From assembly GCA_031270275.1 (NCBI GenBank), contig JAISXZ010000176.1, positions 1 through 36,963 on the forward strand: DNA of 36,963 nucleotides, in the 5' to 3' direction. This DNA comes from Eubacteriales Family XIII. Incertae Sedis bacterium (lineage in GTDB: Bacteria; Bacillota; Clostridia; Peptostreptococcales; Anaerovoracaceae). Below the pieces are notes generated by a model. That model was not told where the DNA came from. It saw nothing but the letters and a program-made list of their open reading frames with translations, and searched no databases. This document shows, piece after piece, positions 17,507-26,185 of this stretch. The translations under genes were made by a program, and so were the position numbers. Every line of letters starts with the position of its first letter. Within the stretch, counting starts at the first letter, position 1.

Positions 17507-18475
17507 CTATTGGCCGGCTTTAAGGCAGCGGACAAAATGCGTCCCCGATTCCAGGCGCAGCCCAACCGGCCCCTTCGTGCAGGCCTCGCCGCAGGCCGGG
17601 CATCGCGGCGAAAACTTGCAGCCCTCGGGAAGCGCCGTGGGATCCGGCATAAGGCCCGCGATGGGCAGCAGGCGTTTGCGCTCCCCCGTTATATCCGGCA
17701 GTGAATTGAACAGGCCCACGGTGTAGGGGTGGCTTTTCTTCTCAAAGACGGCGTCCGCCGTCCCTATCTCCACTATCTCGCCGGCATACACCACCGCTAC
17801 CCGGTCGCAGGTCTCCGCAACGACGCCGAGGTCGTGCGTGATCAGGACCATCGAGGTGCCGAGCTCGTTCTTCAGCCCCTTCATCATGTTCAGGACCTGG
17901 GCCTGAATGGTCACGTCCAGGGCGGTCGTCGGCTCGTCCGCGAGAAGCAGCTCCGGCCTGCACGCCAGGGCGATGGCTATGATGACGCGCTGCTTCATGC
18001 CGCCGGAGAACTGGTGCGGATAGTCGTTGAAGCGCGTGGACGGTATGCCGACCATCTCCAGCATTTCGGCGGCCTTCCCTGCGGCCTGCGCGTTGTTCAG
18101 ATCCAGATGCAGCTTGATCATCTCGCTTATCTGGTCCCCGACCCTGTCGATGGGGTTGAGCGCGGTCATGGGATCCTGAAAGATCATGGATATCCTGCCG
18201 CCGCGTATGCCGCGCATGCCGCCCTCCGGCATTTTCAGAAGATCCTCGCCCTGCAGATATATCTCGCCCGACACGATGCGCGCCGGAGGCATGGGCAGAA
18301 GCCTGAGTATGCTCAGGGCTATCGTCGTCTTGCCCGCGCCGGTCTCGCCGACCAGGCCGATGGTCTCGCCCTTTTTCACGTCCAGGGAGACGTCGTTGAC
18401 CGCGTGGCAGACGCCCGTTTCCCTGGATATGTATTTGACGGTCAGGTTCCTGACCGAAAGGATGTTTTCACTCAT
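17507..18475 (-). CDS. Oligopeptide ABC transporter ATP-binding protein (DppD type), second system
   Basis: [29 protein letters not shown]. Confidence 0.92.
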   Translation of the reverse strand: MSENILSVRNLTVKYISRETGVCHAVNDVSLDVKKGETIGLVGETGAGKTTIALSILRLLPMPPARIVSGEIYLQGEDLLKMPEGGMRGIRGGRISMIFQDPMTALNPIDRVGDQISEMIKLHLDLNNAQAAGKAAEMLEMVGIPSTRFNDYPHQFSGGMKQRVIIAIALACRPELLLADEPTTALDVTIQAQVLNMMKGLKNELGTSMVLITHDLGVVAETCDRVAVVYAGEIVEIGTADAVFEKKSHPYTVGLFNSLPDITGERKRLLPIAGLMPDPTALPEGCKFSPRCPACGEACTKGPVGLRLESGTHFVRCLKAGQ

Positions 18476-18492
18476 TGCAAAAGCCGCCCCAG

Positions 18493-19395
18493 CTATATCT
18501 TCAGCCTCGGGTCAAGGCAGTCCCTCAGCCCGTCCCCAAAGAGGTTCAGCGCTATGACCGTCAGGGAAATCGCGATGCCTGGCATTGTGACGAGATACGA
18601 ATGGTCTATGATGTAGACCATCGCCGAGGTTATGATGGCGCCCCACTCGGGACTCGGCGGCTGCACGCCCATGCCGAGGAAACTGAGGCCCGCCGCGAGC
18701 AGGATGGACAGCGCGACGTTCACGGTGACCTGGACGATCAGCGGCGACATGATATTCGGCAGCAGATGCCCGAACATTATGCGGAGCCGGCCCGCGTTGA
18801 TGGACCGCGCCGCCTCGACGTACTCCTCATTTTTGAGCTGGATGATGGGCGCGCGCGTCAGCCTTGCGAAGATGGGTATGGATGATATCCCTATCGCAAA
18901 GATGGCGCTGCTGACGCCGGTGCCTAGGGCGGCGGCTATCGTGATCGCGAGGAGTATGGCCGGTATCGACATCAGCACGTCCATGAACCTCATGGCGATG
19001 TTGTCGGCCGCCCCCCCGCTGAAACCCGCGAACAGCCCGATGACGATGCCGACCGCCGCCGCGAAAAGCGTGGAGGCAAAGCCGATGAACAAAGACACCC
19101 TGCCGCCGTACAATATGCGCGCGAAGACGTCCCGCCCCAGGTTGTCCGTGCCGCAGGGATGCCTAAGGGACGGCGTAAGGAACTTCTCGAGCAGGTTCTG
19201 CGCGTTGTACCCCTCGGGCGCTATCACGGGCGCGAGCAGGCAGAGGACGACGATGGTCATAAGGATGCAGAAGCCGATCATGGCGGATCTGTTTCTCACG
19301 AGCCTGTCCACGATCTGGCGGAACATGCTCCTCTGCCTTACGACGACATTCTCGTACGGCCCCTGGGCGCGCGCTGCGGCATTGGCGCTAGGCAT
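18493..19395 (-). CDS. Oligopeptide ABC transporter permease (DppC type), second system
   Basis: HPCGTDNLGRDVFARILYGGRVSL and TM pattern; ends FGDGLRDCLDPRLKI. Confidence 0.9.
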   Translation of the reverse strand: MPSANAAARAQGPYENVVVRQRSMFRQIVDRLVRNRSAMIGFCILMTIVVLCLLAPVIAPEGYNAQNLLEKFLTPSLRHPCGTDNLGRDVFARILYGGRVSLFIGFASTLFAAAVGIVIGLFAGFSGGAADNIAMRFMDVLMSIPAILLAITIAAALGTGVSSAIFAIGISSIPIFARLTRAPIIQLKNEEYVEAARSINAGRLRIMFGHLLPNIMSPLIVQVTVNVALSILLAAGLSFLGMGVQPPSPEWGAIITSAMVYIIDHSYLVTMPGIAISLTVIALNLFGDGLRDCLDPRLKI

Positions 19396-20404
19396 GGGCG
19401 CCCCCCCCTTTGGGGAAGTGTCCCGTCTTTTTTGCCCTGGCCGCGAAAAACCGTCCCCTGCCGAAAAACGACTGGCCCTCGAAATCCGCCTTTATGCGCG
19501 GATCGACGGCGGCGTACAGCAGATCGAGGACAAGGTATATGATGCTGTAGCTTATGGCGAGTATCAGCACCGAGGCGCGGACGACCGGGTAGTTGCGCAT
19601 GGCAATGGCCTCGACCATCAGCCGCCCGAGGCCGTTGATCGAGAACACCTGCTCGAGGATCATGGCCGTGCCGAGCGCGCCGCCGAACAGGGTGCCGACG
19701 GTGGTGATGATCGGGATGAGCGCGTTCCTTACGATGTGGTGCCATGTGATCACACTCTCGGTCTGCCCCTTGGCCCTCGCCGTGCGCACATAGTCCTGCC
19801 TTATGCATTCCAGGACGCTCGTCCGCGTAAACCTGAGCAGTATAGCCGCGTTCTGCACGCCTAGGGCGACGCAGGGCAGCACCCAGTACCTTGGGCCGTC
19901 AAAGCCCGAGACGGGAAACCATTTCAGATTGAGGCCGAACCAGATGAGAAGCAGCAGGCCAAGCCAGAACTGCGGCATGGATATGCCGACCATGCCCACG
20001 ACGGAAAAAGAGGTGTCGAGCCATGTGTTCTGGTGTTTTGCGGTAAAGACGCCGAGCAGTATGCCGATGACGCACGCGATGACGGTGGTCAGGCAGGCCA
20101 GCAGAAAGGTGTTCGGGAAGCGCAGCATGATATCGCCGGTCACGGACTGCCCGTTCACAAAGGAGCTGCCCCAGTCACCATGCAGGACTATCCCGCCGAT
20201 GAAGTTGAAATACTGCACGAAAAAGGGATCGTTCAGGCCACGGGATTCCCGCCAGGCCTCGCGCACGTCCTCCGTCACCTGGCCCGAGAGTATCACGTCC
20301 ACGGGATCCCCAGGCGTCAGGAACAGGATGACAAAGATCAGGAAGGATACGCCAAGCAGCACAGGAATCATGAAAATCAGGCGTTTGACGACGTATCTGG
20401 CCAT
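19388..20404 (-). CDS. Oligopeptide ABC transporter permease (DppB type), second system
   Basis: MARYVVKRLIFMIPVLLGVSFLIFVILFLTPGDP. An in-frame upstream ATG at 20425 is an alternative start. Confidence 0.9.
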   Translation of the reverse strand: MARYVVKRLIFMIPVLLGVSFLIFVILFLTPGDPVDVILSGQVTEDVREAWRESRGLNDPFFVQYFNFIGGIVLHGDWGSSFVNGQSVTGDIMLRFPNTFLLACLTTVIACVIGILLGVFTAKHQNTWLDTSFSVVGMVGISMPQFWLGLLLLIWFGLNLKWFPVSGFDGPRYWVLPCVALGVQNAAILLRFTRTSVLECIRQDYVRTARAKGQTESVITWHHIVRNALIPIITTVGTLFGGALGTAMILEQVFSINGLGRLMVEAIAMRNYPVVRASVLILAISYSIIYLVLDLLYAAVDPRIKADFEGQSFFGRGRFFAARAKKTGHFPKGGGAHA

Positions 20405-20513
20405 TGGATTCCCTATCCCCATCACTATTTATGGCGCGCCCGCGAAAACCGCGGACGCGCCTGCGGCAGGAACCACAAGAATCAGAGGGCTTTTCGGAAA
20501 ACGCGCCCGGCTT

Positions 20514-22187
20514 CTACCTGAAGTACGACTCCTCGAAGTAGACGAGGAAGCCGTTGAAGCGCAGGCCCGTCAGATCCTTGTCGATGCCGACATAGGTCTG
20601 GGACGCGGCCAAGGGGAGCCAGTAAAGGCCCTTGTCGAAGAAGAACTCCTGCAGATCGAGGTACAGCTGCGTGCGCTTGGCGAGATCCCCCGTCGAGCGG
20701 ATGCTGTCGCAGATCTCCCTGTAGGTGTCCCCCGATCCGTCGGATGAGAGCTCGGGGTGCGAGGCCCCGAACAGCATCGGGTTGTCTATCGTCGCTATCG
20801 AGTCGGCGCAGTCCTCGACGACCTGCATGTACAGATCATACGCGGTCGTGTCGCCGCTGAATATCTTCGCGCTGACCGAGGCGTAGTCCGTGAGCTCGGG
20901 CTCGAGCGTGATCCCTATCTCGCCGAGCTGGGCCGAAAGCTGCTCCACCACGAGCTGGAAGTTGATGGTCGATTCCGCCAGGACGCGCAGCGTCAGGCCG
21001 TCTCCATAGCCCGCCTCCTCCATCAGCGCCTTCGCCCTCTCGACATCCCGCGCCGGGAAGGGGGAGTTCGTGTCGTAGTCCTCGTTGTACCCTATGCTTT
21101 CGACGGTCAGGATGCTGTTGGCGGGGAACGCGAGCCCGTCATACGCGCCGCGAACGATGTCGTCGCGGTTCGCCGCGAGGTATATCGCCTGGCGGACACG
21201 GAAGTCCGCGAGCGCCTCGTTGCCGGCGTTCATACCCATGTAGATCATCATGTTCTGGCCCGTCATCACGAGCTTTAGGTCATCGCTCTGATAGGCCGTC
21301 GCCACCTGGTCGGCGCTGATGTTCCAGAGAAGGTCGATTTCCCCGTTCTGGAGCGCCATGAACGCGGAGGTGCGGTCGCTGATTATCCTCATGGTCTGGG
21401 TCTTGATCGGCGGGGCGCCCCTGTAGTAGTCCTCAAAGGCGGTGACCGTGATGTGATCGCCGGGGACCCATTCCGTAACCCTGTACGCGGCGGGGCCGAC
21501 GGGCTTCTGGTAGAAGCTCTCGTCGCCGGGCGTGTAGGACTTGCCGCTGATGAGCGTCATCATCTCCAGGCTGACCTCCCAGACGCCGTTGGGGAAGGTG
21601 AACTTAAGGTAGCATGTGTATTCGTCTATGGCCTTGGACGCGTCCAGGTCGATGAAGTCGAGCTGCCAGCCGAGGCCGGCGTCGTTGCGGAACGCGAATA
21701 TGGACGTCAGGAGGTCGGAGGACTCGAAGGTCTCACCGTCGTGCATCTTGATGCCGGGGGTGATGTGGAAGGTCACGCCCTGCCCGTCCGCATCGACCTC
21801 GTAGGAATCGCATACGGGCGAGTAATACTTTCCGGCCTCAAAATCCCAGCGGATGAAATACTCGACGCAGGAGGTCGCGAAGGGATACTGGGTGAAGTCA
21901 AGAAGATTGTCGAGGGATATCCTTCCCGGATCCACGACAGCCGCAAAGACGAGGCTGTCCTTCGAGCTTGTCGCGCCGGCTTTTCTCTCCGAATCGACCT
22001 GCGCGCTGTAGTCCAGGGCTTCCTGAGCGATCTGCGCGGCCAGGTCGGAACCGCCGCCCGCCGGCTGGCCCGAGGCATCGGGCGAATCCGAGCTCGTGCC
22101 CGAACCGCCCCCGCACGCCGACAAGGCGAGCAAAACCATCGAGAACGCCAGGATCAGCACGGCCACTTGTTTCATTCTTGCACTCAT
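20514..22187 (-). CDS. ABC transporter substrate-binding lipoprotein (SBP family 5), second system
   Basis: ATG at 22187 after GGAGGGAGAACGGAA, signal peptide with lipobox LSACGG, HITPGIKMHDGETFESSDLLTSI. Confidence 0.92.
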   Translation of the reverse strand: MSARMKQVAVLILAFSMVLLALSACGGGSGTSSDSPDASGQPAGGGSDLAAQIAQEALDYSAQVDSERKAGATSSKDSLVFAAVVDPGRISLDNLLDFTQYPFATSCVEYFIRWDFEAGKYYSPVCDSYEVDADGQGVTFHITPGIKMHDGETFESSDLLTSIFAFRNDAGLGWQLDFIDLDASKAIDEYTCYLKFTFPNGVWEVSLEMMTLISGKSYTPGDESFYQKPVGPAAYRVTEWVPGDHITVTAFEDYYRGAPPIKTQTMRIISDRTSAFMALQNGEIDLLWNISADQVATAYQSDDLKLVMTGQNMMIYMGMNAGNEALADFRVRQAIYLAANRDDIVRGAYDGLAFPANSILTVESIGYNEDYDTNSPFPARDVERAKALMEEAGYGDGLTLRVLAESTINFQLVVEQLSAQLGEIGITLEPELTDYASVSAKIFSGDTTAYDLYMQVVEDCADSIATIDNPMLFGASHPELSSDGSGDTYREICDSIRSTGDLAKRTQLYLDLQEFFFDKGLYWLPLAASQTYVGIDKDLTGLRFNGFLVYFEESYFR

Positions 22188-22290
22188 TTCCGTTCTCCCT
22201 CCTCCAAACTGTCGGTCACAAACAGGCCACACGATTAAAATCAACAGGCGGACTGCCCGCCATGCCCCAACTAGCCCTCTGCCGGCCGAG

Positions 22291-22337
22291 AAAAAAATAG
22301 AGCCATGTAACATTTTTAGCTAAATGTTACATGGCTC
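22291..22337 (-). terminator. Leader terminator/attenuator-like hairpin upstream of the SBP-dpp-mutase block
   Basis: On the minus strand, GAGCCATGTAACATTT-agctaa-AAATGTTACATGGCTC (16-bp perfect stem) is followed by TATTTTTTT, ~100 nt upstream of the SBP start codon. Confidence 0.7.
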
Positions 22338-22441
22338 CGGGGAACCCTGGCATATAAGCGGCAACCGCGGCCCTGCTAACGCAAAGTCGATGCGGCTCCA
22401 CTTTTATGGCTCGAAAACATGTTGGAATTTCAACAGAATAT

Positions 22442-22477
22442 TTCCATGTAACATTTAGCTAAAAATGTTACATGGAA
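22442..22477. repeat. Second palindrome of the pair (reverse complement of the core of 22300-22337)
   Basis: TTCCATGTAACATTT-agctaa-AAATGTTACATGGAA. The central 32 nt are the exact reverse complement of the core of the first palindrome. Confidence 0.9.
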
Positions 22478-22526
22478 CGCCGCCGCCAAGGACAGCGTGG
22501 CCGGCGGGGCGCCGTCATGATTCATT

Positions 22527-22555
22527 ATTATAACAAAATCGTAACGGCTTGTAAA
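22527..22555 (-). promoter_or_regulatory. Candidate sigma-70-type promoter for the minus-strand block
   Basis: Minus strand TTTACA - 17 nt - TATAAT. Confidence 0.6.
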
Positions 22556-22610
22556 GGCTTGTCAATGCTAACAGCAGGAAAAAATTTTTCAGATTATTTC
22601 AAAAAAGGTG

Positions 22611-22639
22611 TTGACACTCCAATTTGAATGTGGTATCGT
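22611..22639 (+). promoter_or_regulatory. Candidate promoter for amt operon
   Basis: TTGACA - 17 nt - TATCGT. Confidence 0.5.
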
Positions 22640-22743
22640 CGTAAATTATAGCTCGGCCTTGTGGCTGGGACGCTCCCGCAGAGCGGGGCGCTTCGGCTTC
22701 GGGGGCGGGAAGGCGCGATAAGCAAATATACGAGCATCAGCAC

Positions 22744-22785
22744 AAAGGCGTGTTAATTTTCGGTTAACGCGCCTTTTGTTTTTTC
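22744..22785 (+). terminator. Intrinsic terminator in the amt 5' leader (attenuator)
   Basis: AAAGGCGTGTTAA-ttttcgg-TTAACGCGCCTTT followed by TGTTTTTT, located 27 nt before the amt ATG. Confidence 0.85.
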
Positions 22786-22812
22786 TAGTTTTTCTAGCGA
22801 GGAGGTGTTTTT

Positions 22813-24096
22813 ATGGGTACGACCTATCTGATCAACTCGATGTGGGTGCTGGTTGCCGGAATACTGGTGTTCTTCATGCAGGGAGGCTTCGCCTTGCTGG
22901 AGGCGGGGCTGACGCGGTGCAAGAACACGGTCAACGTGCTGTCGAAGAACATAATGGACTTCGGCCTGGCGACTGTGGCCTACGGGCTCGTCGGATTCGG
23001 CCTGATGTACGGGGCCGACGTCTCGGGGCTGTTCGGCGGCAGCTTTTTCGTGGATCCCATAACGGGCTTCGACGCGGGCGAGCTCTCGCCCGGCGTGTTC
23101 TTCTTCTTCCAGCTCGTCTTCGCGGGCGCGGCGGCCACCATAGTGTCGGGCGCCATGGCCGAGCGCACGCGGTTCAGGACCTATCTCGTATGCAGCTTCT
23201 TCATAAGCCTCGTCATCTACCCGATACCGGGGCATTGGATCTGGGGCGGCGGCTGGCTGTCGCAGCTGGGCTTCATGGACTTCGCCGGCTCCACCGCCGT
23301 CCATTCCGTGGGCGGCTGGGCAGCCCTCGCCGGCGCCGCGGTCGTCGGGCCACGCATCGGGAAGTACGACAAAAACGGCAAGCCGCGCGTTATACCGGCG
23401 GGCAATATCTTCATGGCGACCCTGGGGGTGTTCGTGCTGTGGCTCGGCTGGTACGGCTTCAATCCGGGCAGCGAGCTTGGCTTCGACGACGTGACCATGC
23501 ACACCGTCGTAACGACGACCGTGGCGGCGGCGGGCGGCATGCTGGCCGCGATGCTCGTGACCTGGAAGCGCTACGGCAAGCCCGACCTCAGCATGATACT
23601 GAACGGGCTGCTGGGCGGCCTTGTATCAATAACCTCGGGCTGCAACGTCATCAGCTTCTGGCCCGCCCTGCTGGTCGGGGCGCTCGGCGGCGTGCTCATC
23701 GTGTTCTCGGTCGAGTTCCTGGACAGAAAGCTCAAGATCGACGATCCCGTAGGCGCCATAAGCGTACACGGGAGCTGCGGGGCGCTGGGCACGCTCTGCG
23801 TCGGGCTTTTCGCCTCGGTCAACACGGAATCGTACGGCCTGTTCTACGGCGGCGGCTTCACCCAGCTTGGCATACAGGCGATAGGCGTTGTAGCGGTCTT
23901 CGTCTGGACGGGAGTGGTGTCGTTCATAATGTTCAGCGTGATGAAAAGGCTCATGGGCCTGCGCGTGTCCAGGGAGGAGGAGATCCGCGGCCTCGACATC
24001 TCGGAGCACGGCGTGGAGGCGTATCCCGACTTTGTCACGAGGGATCTCGAGCACGAGGGAGTCACATTGAATGGAGGTGTCAAGATTGAGCGATGA
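22813..24096 (+). CDS. amt: Ammonium transporter (Amt/MEP/Rh family)
   Basis: GGFALLEAGLTRCKNTVNVLSKN, DFAGSTAVHSVGGWAALAGA, AISVHGSCGALGTL. RBS GAGGAGGTG. Confidence 0.96.
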   Translation: MGTTYLINSMWVLVAGILVFFMQGGFALLEAGLTRCKNTVNVLSKNIMDFGLATVAYGLVGFGLMYGADVSGLFGGSFFVDPITGFDAGELSPGVFFFFQLVFAGAAATIVSGAMAERTRFRTYLVCSFFISLVIYPIPGHWIWGGGWLSQLGFMDFAGSTAVHSVGGWAALAGAAVVGPRIGKYDKNGKPRVIPAGNIFMATLGVFVLWLGWYGFNPGSELGFDDVTMHTVVTTTVAAAGGMLAAMLVTWKRYGKPDLSMILNGLLGGLVSITSGCNVISFWPALLVGALGGVLIVFSVEFLDRKLKIDDPVGAISVHGSCGALGTLCVGLFASVNTESYGLFYGGGFTQLGIQAIGVVAVFVWTGVVSFIMFSVMKRLMGLRVSREEEIRGLDISEHGVEAYPDFVTRDLEHEGVTLNGGVKIER

Positions 24097-24454
24097 CGTC
24101 ATAAGCAAGGTCACCATCATCACGCGGCGCGAGAAGTTCGCGGAGCTGCGGGACGCGCTCTACGGCATAGGCATAACGGGAATGACGATAACGGCCGTGG
24201 AGGGCTGCGGCGTGCAGCAGGGGCATATACGCTATTACAGGGGCGTCAAGGAGGAAATAAGGCTGATGCCCAAGATAAAGGTCGAGATGATAGTCTGCGA
24301 GGTCCCGGTGCAGGCCGTCATAGACGCCGCGCTGGATACGCTCAGGACGGGCGAGATAGGCGACGGCAAGATATTCGTTTCCGAGGAGCTGCGCGTGGTC
24401 AAGATACGCACGGGCGACGAGGGCCGGGCCGCGCTCGAGAACGCGGAGGAGTAG
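24086..24454 (+). CDS. glnK: P-II family nitrogen regulator (first of tandem pair)
   Basis: PII body with GCGVQQGH..YYRGVKEEIRLMPKIKVE and RTGEIGDGKIFV. TTG at 24086 follows GGAGGTG; the ATG at 24071 overlaps the RBS and is a less likely start. Confidence 0.9.
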   Translation: MSDDVISKVTIITRREKFAELRDALYGIGITGMTITAVEGCGVQQGHIRYYRGVKEEIRLMPKIKVEMIVCEVPVQAVIDAALDTLRTGEIGDGKIFVSEELRVVKIRTGDEGRAALENAEE

Positions 24455-24465
24455 GAGGTGAGCGC

Positions 24466-24825
24466 ATGGGCGCGGAAATGTACAAGGTGAGCGTCGTCAC
24501 CCGCCGCGAGAAGCTCCTTACCCTGATGGCGGCGCTGGAGGCCATAGGCGTGGCCGCGATGACCGTGACGCAGGTCGACGGCTGCGGCACGCAGCTAGGG
24601 CAGATGGAGCAGTACAGGGGCGTAAAGGAGGAGATACACTGCCTCCCCAAGATCATGGTCGAGGCGGTCGTGTCCACGGTCCCCGTAGACGATGTCGTGC
24701 GCACGGCGAGGGAGGCGCTGTGCACGGGGAACATAGGCGACGGGAAGATCTTCGTCTCGCGCGTCAGCAGGGTCGTGAGGGTACGCACGGGCGAGGAAAA
24801 CCTGGCCGCGCTGGTAAACAAGTAG
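24466..24825 (+). CDS. P-II family nitrogen regulator (second of tandem pair)
   Basis: GCGTQLGQ..QYRGVKEEIHCLPKIMVE and CTGNIGDGKIFV. GGAGGTGAGC upstream. Confidence 0.9.
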   Translation: MGAEMYKVSVVTRREKLLTLMAALEAIGVAAMTVTQVDGCGTQLGQMEQYRGVKEEIHCLPKIMVEAVVSTVPVDDVVRTAREALCTGNIGDGKIFVSRVSRVVRVRTGEENLAALVNK

Positions 24826-24853
24826 CCACCGCTCAGGGGCAGTCAGTCCGCAG

Positions 24854-24889
24854 GGGCGGGAAAGGGGACCGCGATCCCCTTTCCCGCCC
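24854..24889. repeat. Element B, short form (perfect hairpin)
   Basis: GGGCGGGAAAGGGGA-ccgcga-TCCCCTTTCCCGCCC. Ends match the long element at 34477-34674. Confidence 0.8.
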
Positions 24890-24949
24890 GCACACATGCC
24901 TCTGAACGGCACATGAACGGCAACAACGGATAGTTACAGCGATTTCCTG

Positions 24950-24978
24950 TTGCCATATCCCGCTTAATGTAGTATAAT
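24950..24978 (+). promoter_or_regulatory. Candidate promoter for TRAP operon
   Basis: TTGCCA - 17 nt - TATAAT. Confidence 0.6.
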
Positions 24979-25072
24979 TCTAATTGCTCCGGCGCGGCTG
25001 AACGCGGCCTGCAGCGCGGAGCGACAGTTATAGATGGTTTCGTGTGGGAACAGTCAAAAGGAGGATTTAGGG

Positions 25073-26134
25073 ATGAAAAGAATTGCAGCTGTATTGCTGG
25101 CGATCTGCATGGTGTTCGCCTTTGCGGCCTGCGGCGGCGGGGGCGAGGAGAGCGCAAGCGGAGGCGAGACAGCCGCCGGCAGCGAGAGCTCCGGGGACAG
25201 CGGCGCCGCCAGCGGCGAGGCGCTTGTCATCAAGGCGGGCCATGTGGAGACGGAGGAGTCCCCCCTGGGGCAGTCCTTCATCAAGTTCAAGGAGTGGGTC
25301 GAGTCGGAGTCCGGCGGCAGCATCCGCGTGGATGTCTACGCCAACGGCGAGCTGGGCAGCGACCGCCAGGTCTTCGAGGCGGTCAACCTGGGCACGATCC
25401 AGATGAGCGTGGGTTCGATCTCCGTGCTCACCCAGTATGACGAGAAGTTCGCCCTTTCCATGCTGCCCTTCACGTTCGACGGGCCCGAGGCCGAGAACGC
25501 GGCCATCATGGGCAGCTTTGGGCAGAAGATCATCGACTGGATGGCCGACTACGGCTTCAAGTGCTTCGGTTTCCAGTATGACGGCGCCCGGTCCATATCC
25601 AACAGCAAGGGCCCCATCAACACGGTGGCCGACATGAAGGGCCTGAAGATCCGCGTCATGGAATCCGATCTCTACGTGCGCCTGTTCAACCTGTTCGGCG
25701 CCAACCCGACGCCGATGAGCTTCACGGAGATCTACACGGCGCTGTCCCAGGGGACGGTGGACGGGCAGGACAACCCGCCCAGCCTGACCTACGAAAGCAA
25801 GTTCACGGAGGTTCAGAAGTACTACAGCCTGACGCGCCACACCTACTCCGAGTGCCCCATAGTCGCGAACCCCGACTGGTTCAACGGGCTTACGGCGGAG
25901 CAGCAGACCATAGTGACCGAAGGCGCCGAGACCTGGCTGAGGGATTGGCAGCGGGAGACCGCCATGGGGCTTGAAAACGACTATATCGACAAGATCAGGG
26001 AAAGCGGCGTCGAGGTCAACGAGCTCACCCCGGAGGGCCTGGAGACCTTCAAGGAGGCCGTTCTCCCGATGTACGAGGAATACGAGGAGAAGCTGGGCGA
26101 CGTGTACGGGGAACTGATGTCGCTCGCCAGCTGA
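25073..26134 (+). CDS. TRAP transporter solute-binding protein (DctP family)
   Basis: Lipobox FAACGG, GLKIRVMESDLYVRLFNLFGANPTPMSFTEIYTALSQGTVDGQDNPP. RBS AAGGAGG. Confidence 0.94.
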   Translation: MKRIAAVLLAICMVFAFAACGGGGEESASGGETAAGSESSGDSGAASGEALVIKAGHVETEESPLGQSFIKFKEWVESESGGSIRVDVYANGELGSDRQVFEAVNLGTIQMSVGSISVLTQYDEKFALSMLPFTFDGPEAENAAIMGSFGQKIIDWMADYGFKCFGFQYDGARSISNSKGPINTVADMKGLKIRVMESDLYVRLFNLFGANPTPMSFTEIYTALSQGTVDGQDNPPSLTYESKFTEVQKYYSLTRHTYSECPIVANPDWFNGLTAEQQTIVTEGAETWLRDWQRETAMGLENDYIDKIRESGVEVNELTPEGLETFKEAVLPMYEEYEEKLGDVYGELMSLAS

Positions 26135-26148
26135 TTTTTCGGCTTGTT

Positions 26149-26185
26149 GAGTCCGCCGGGCATGGCGCCAGGCGGACTCATTTTT
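26149..26185 (+). terminator. Intercistronic terminator-like hairpin after dctP
   Basis: GAGTCCGCC...GGCGGACTC followed by ATTTTT. Confidence 0.75.

Noticed and set aside
22776-24089. 437-aa plus-strand ORF overlapping amt in another frame
   Set aside because: Frame-shifted shadow of amt; the amt frame carries all conserved motifs and the RBS.
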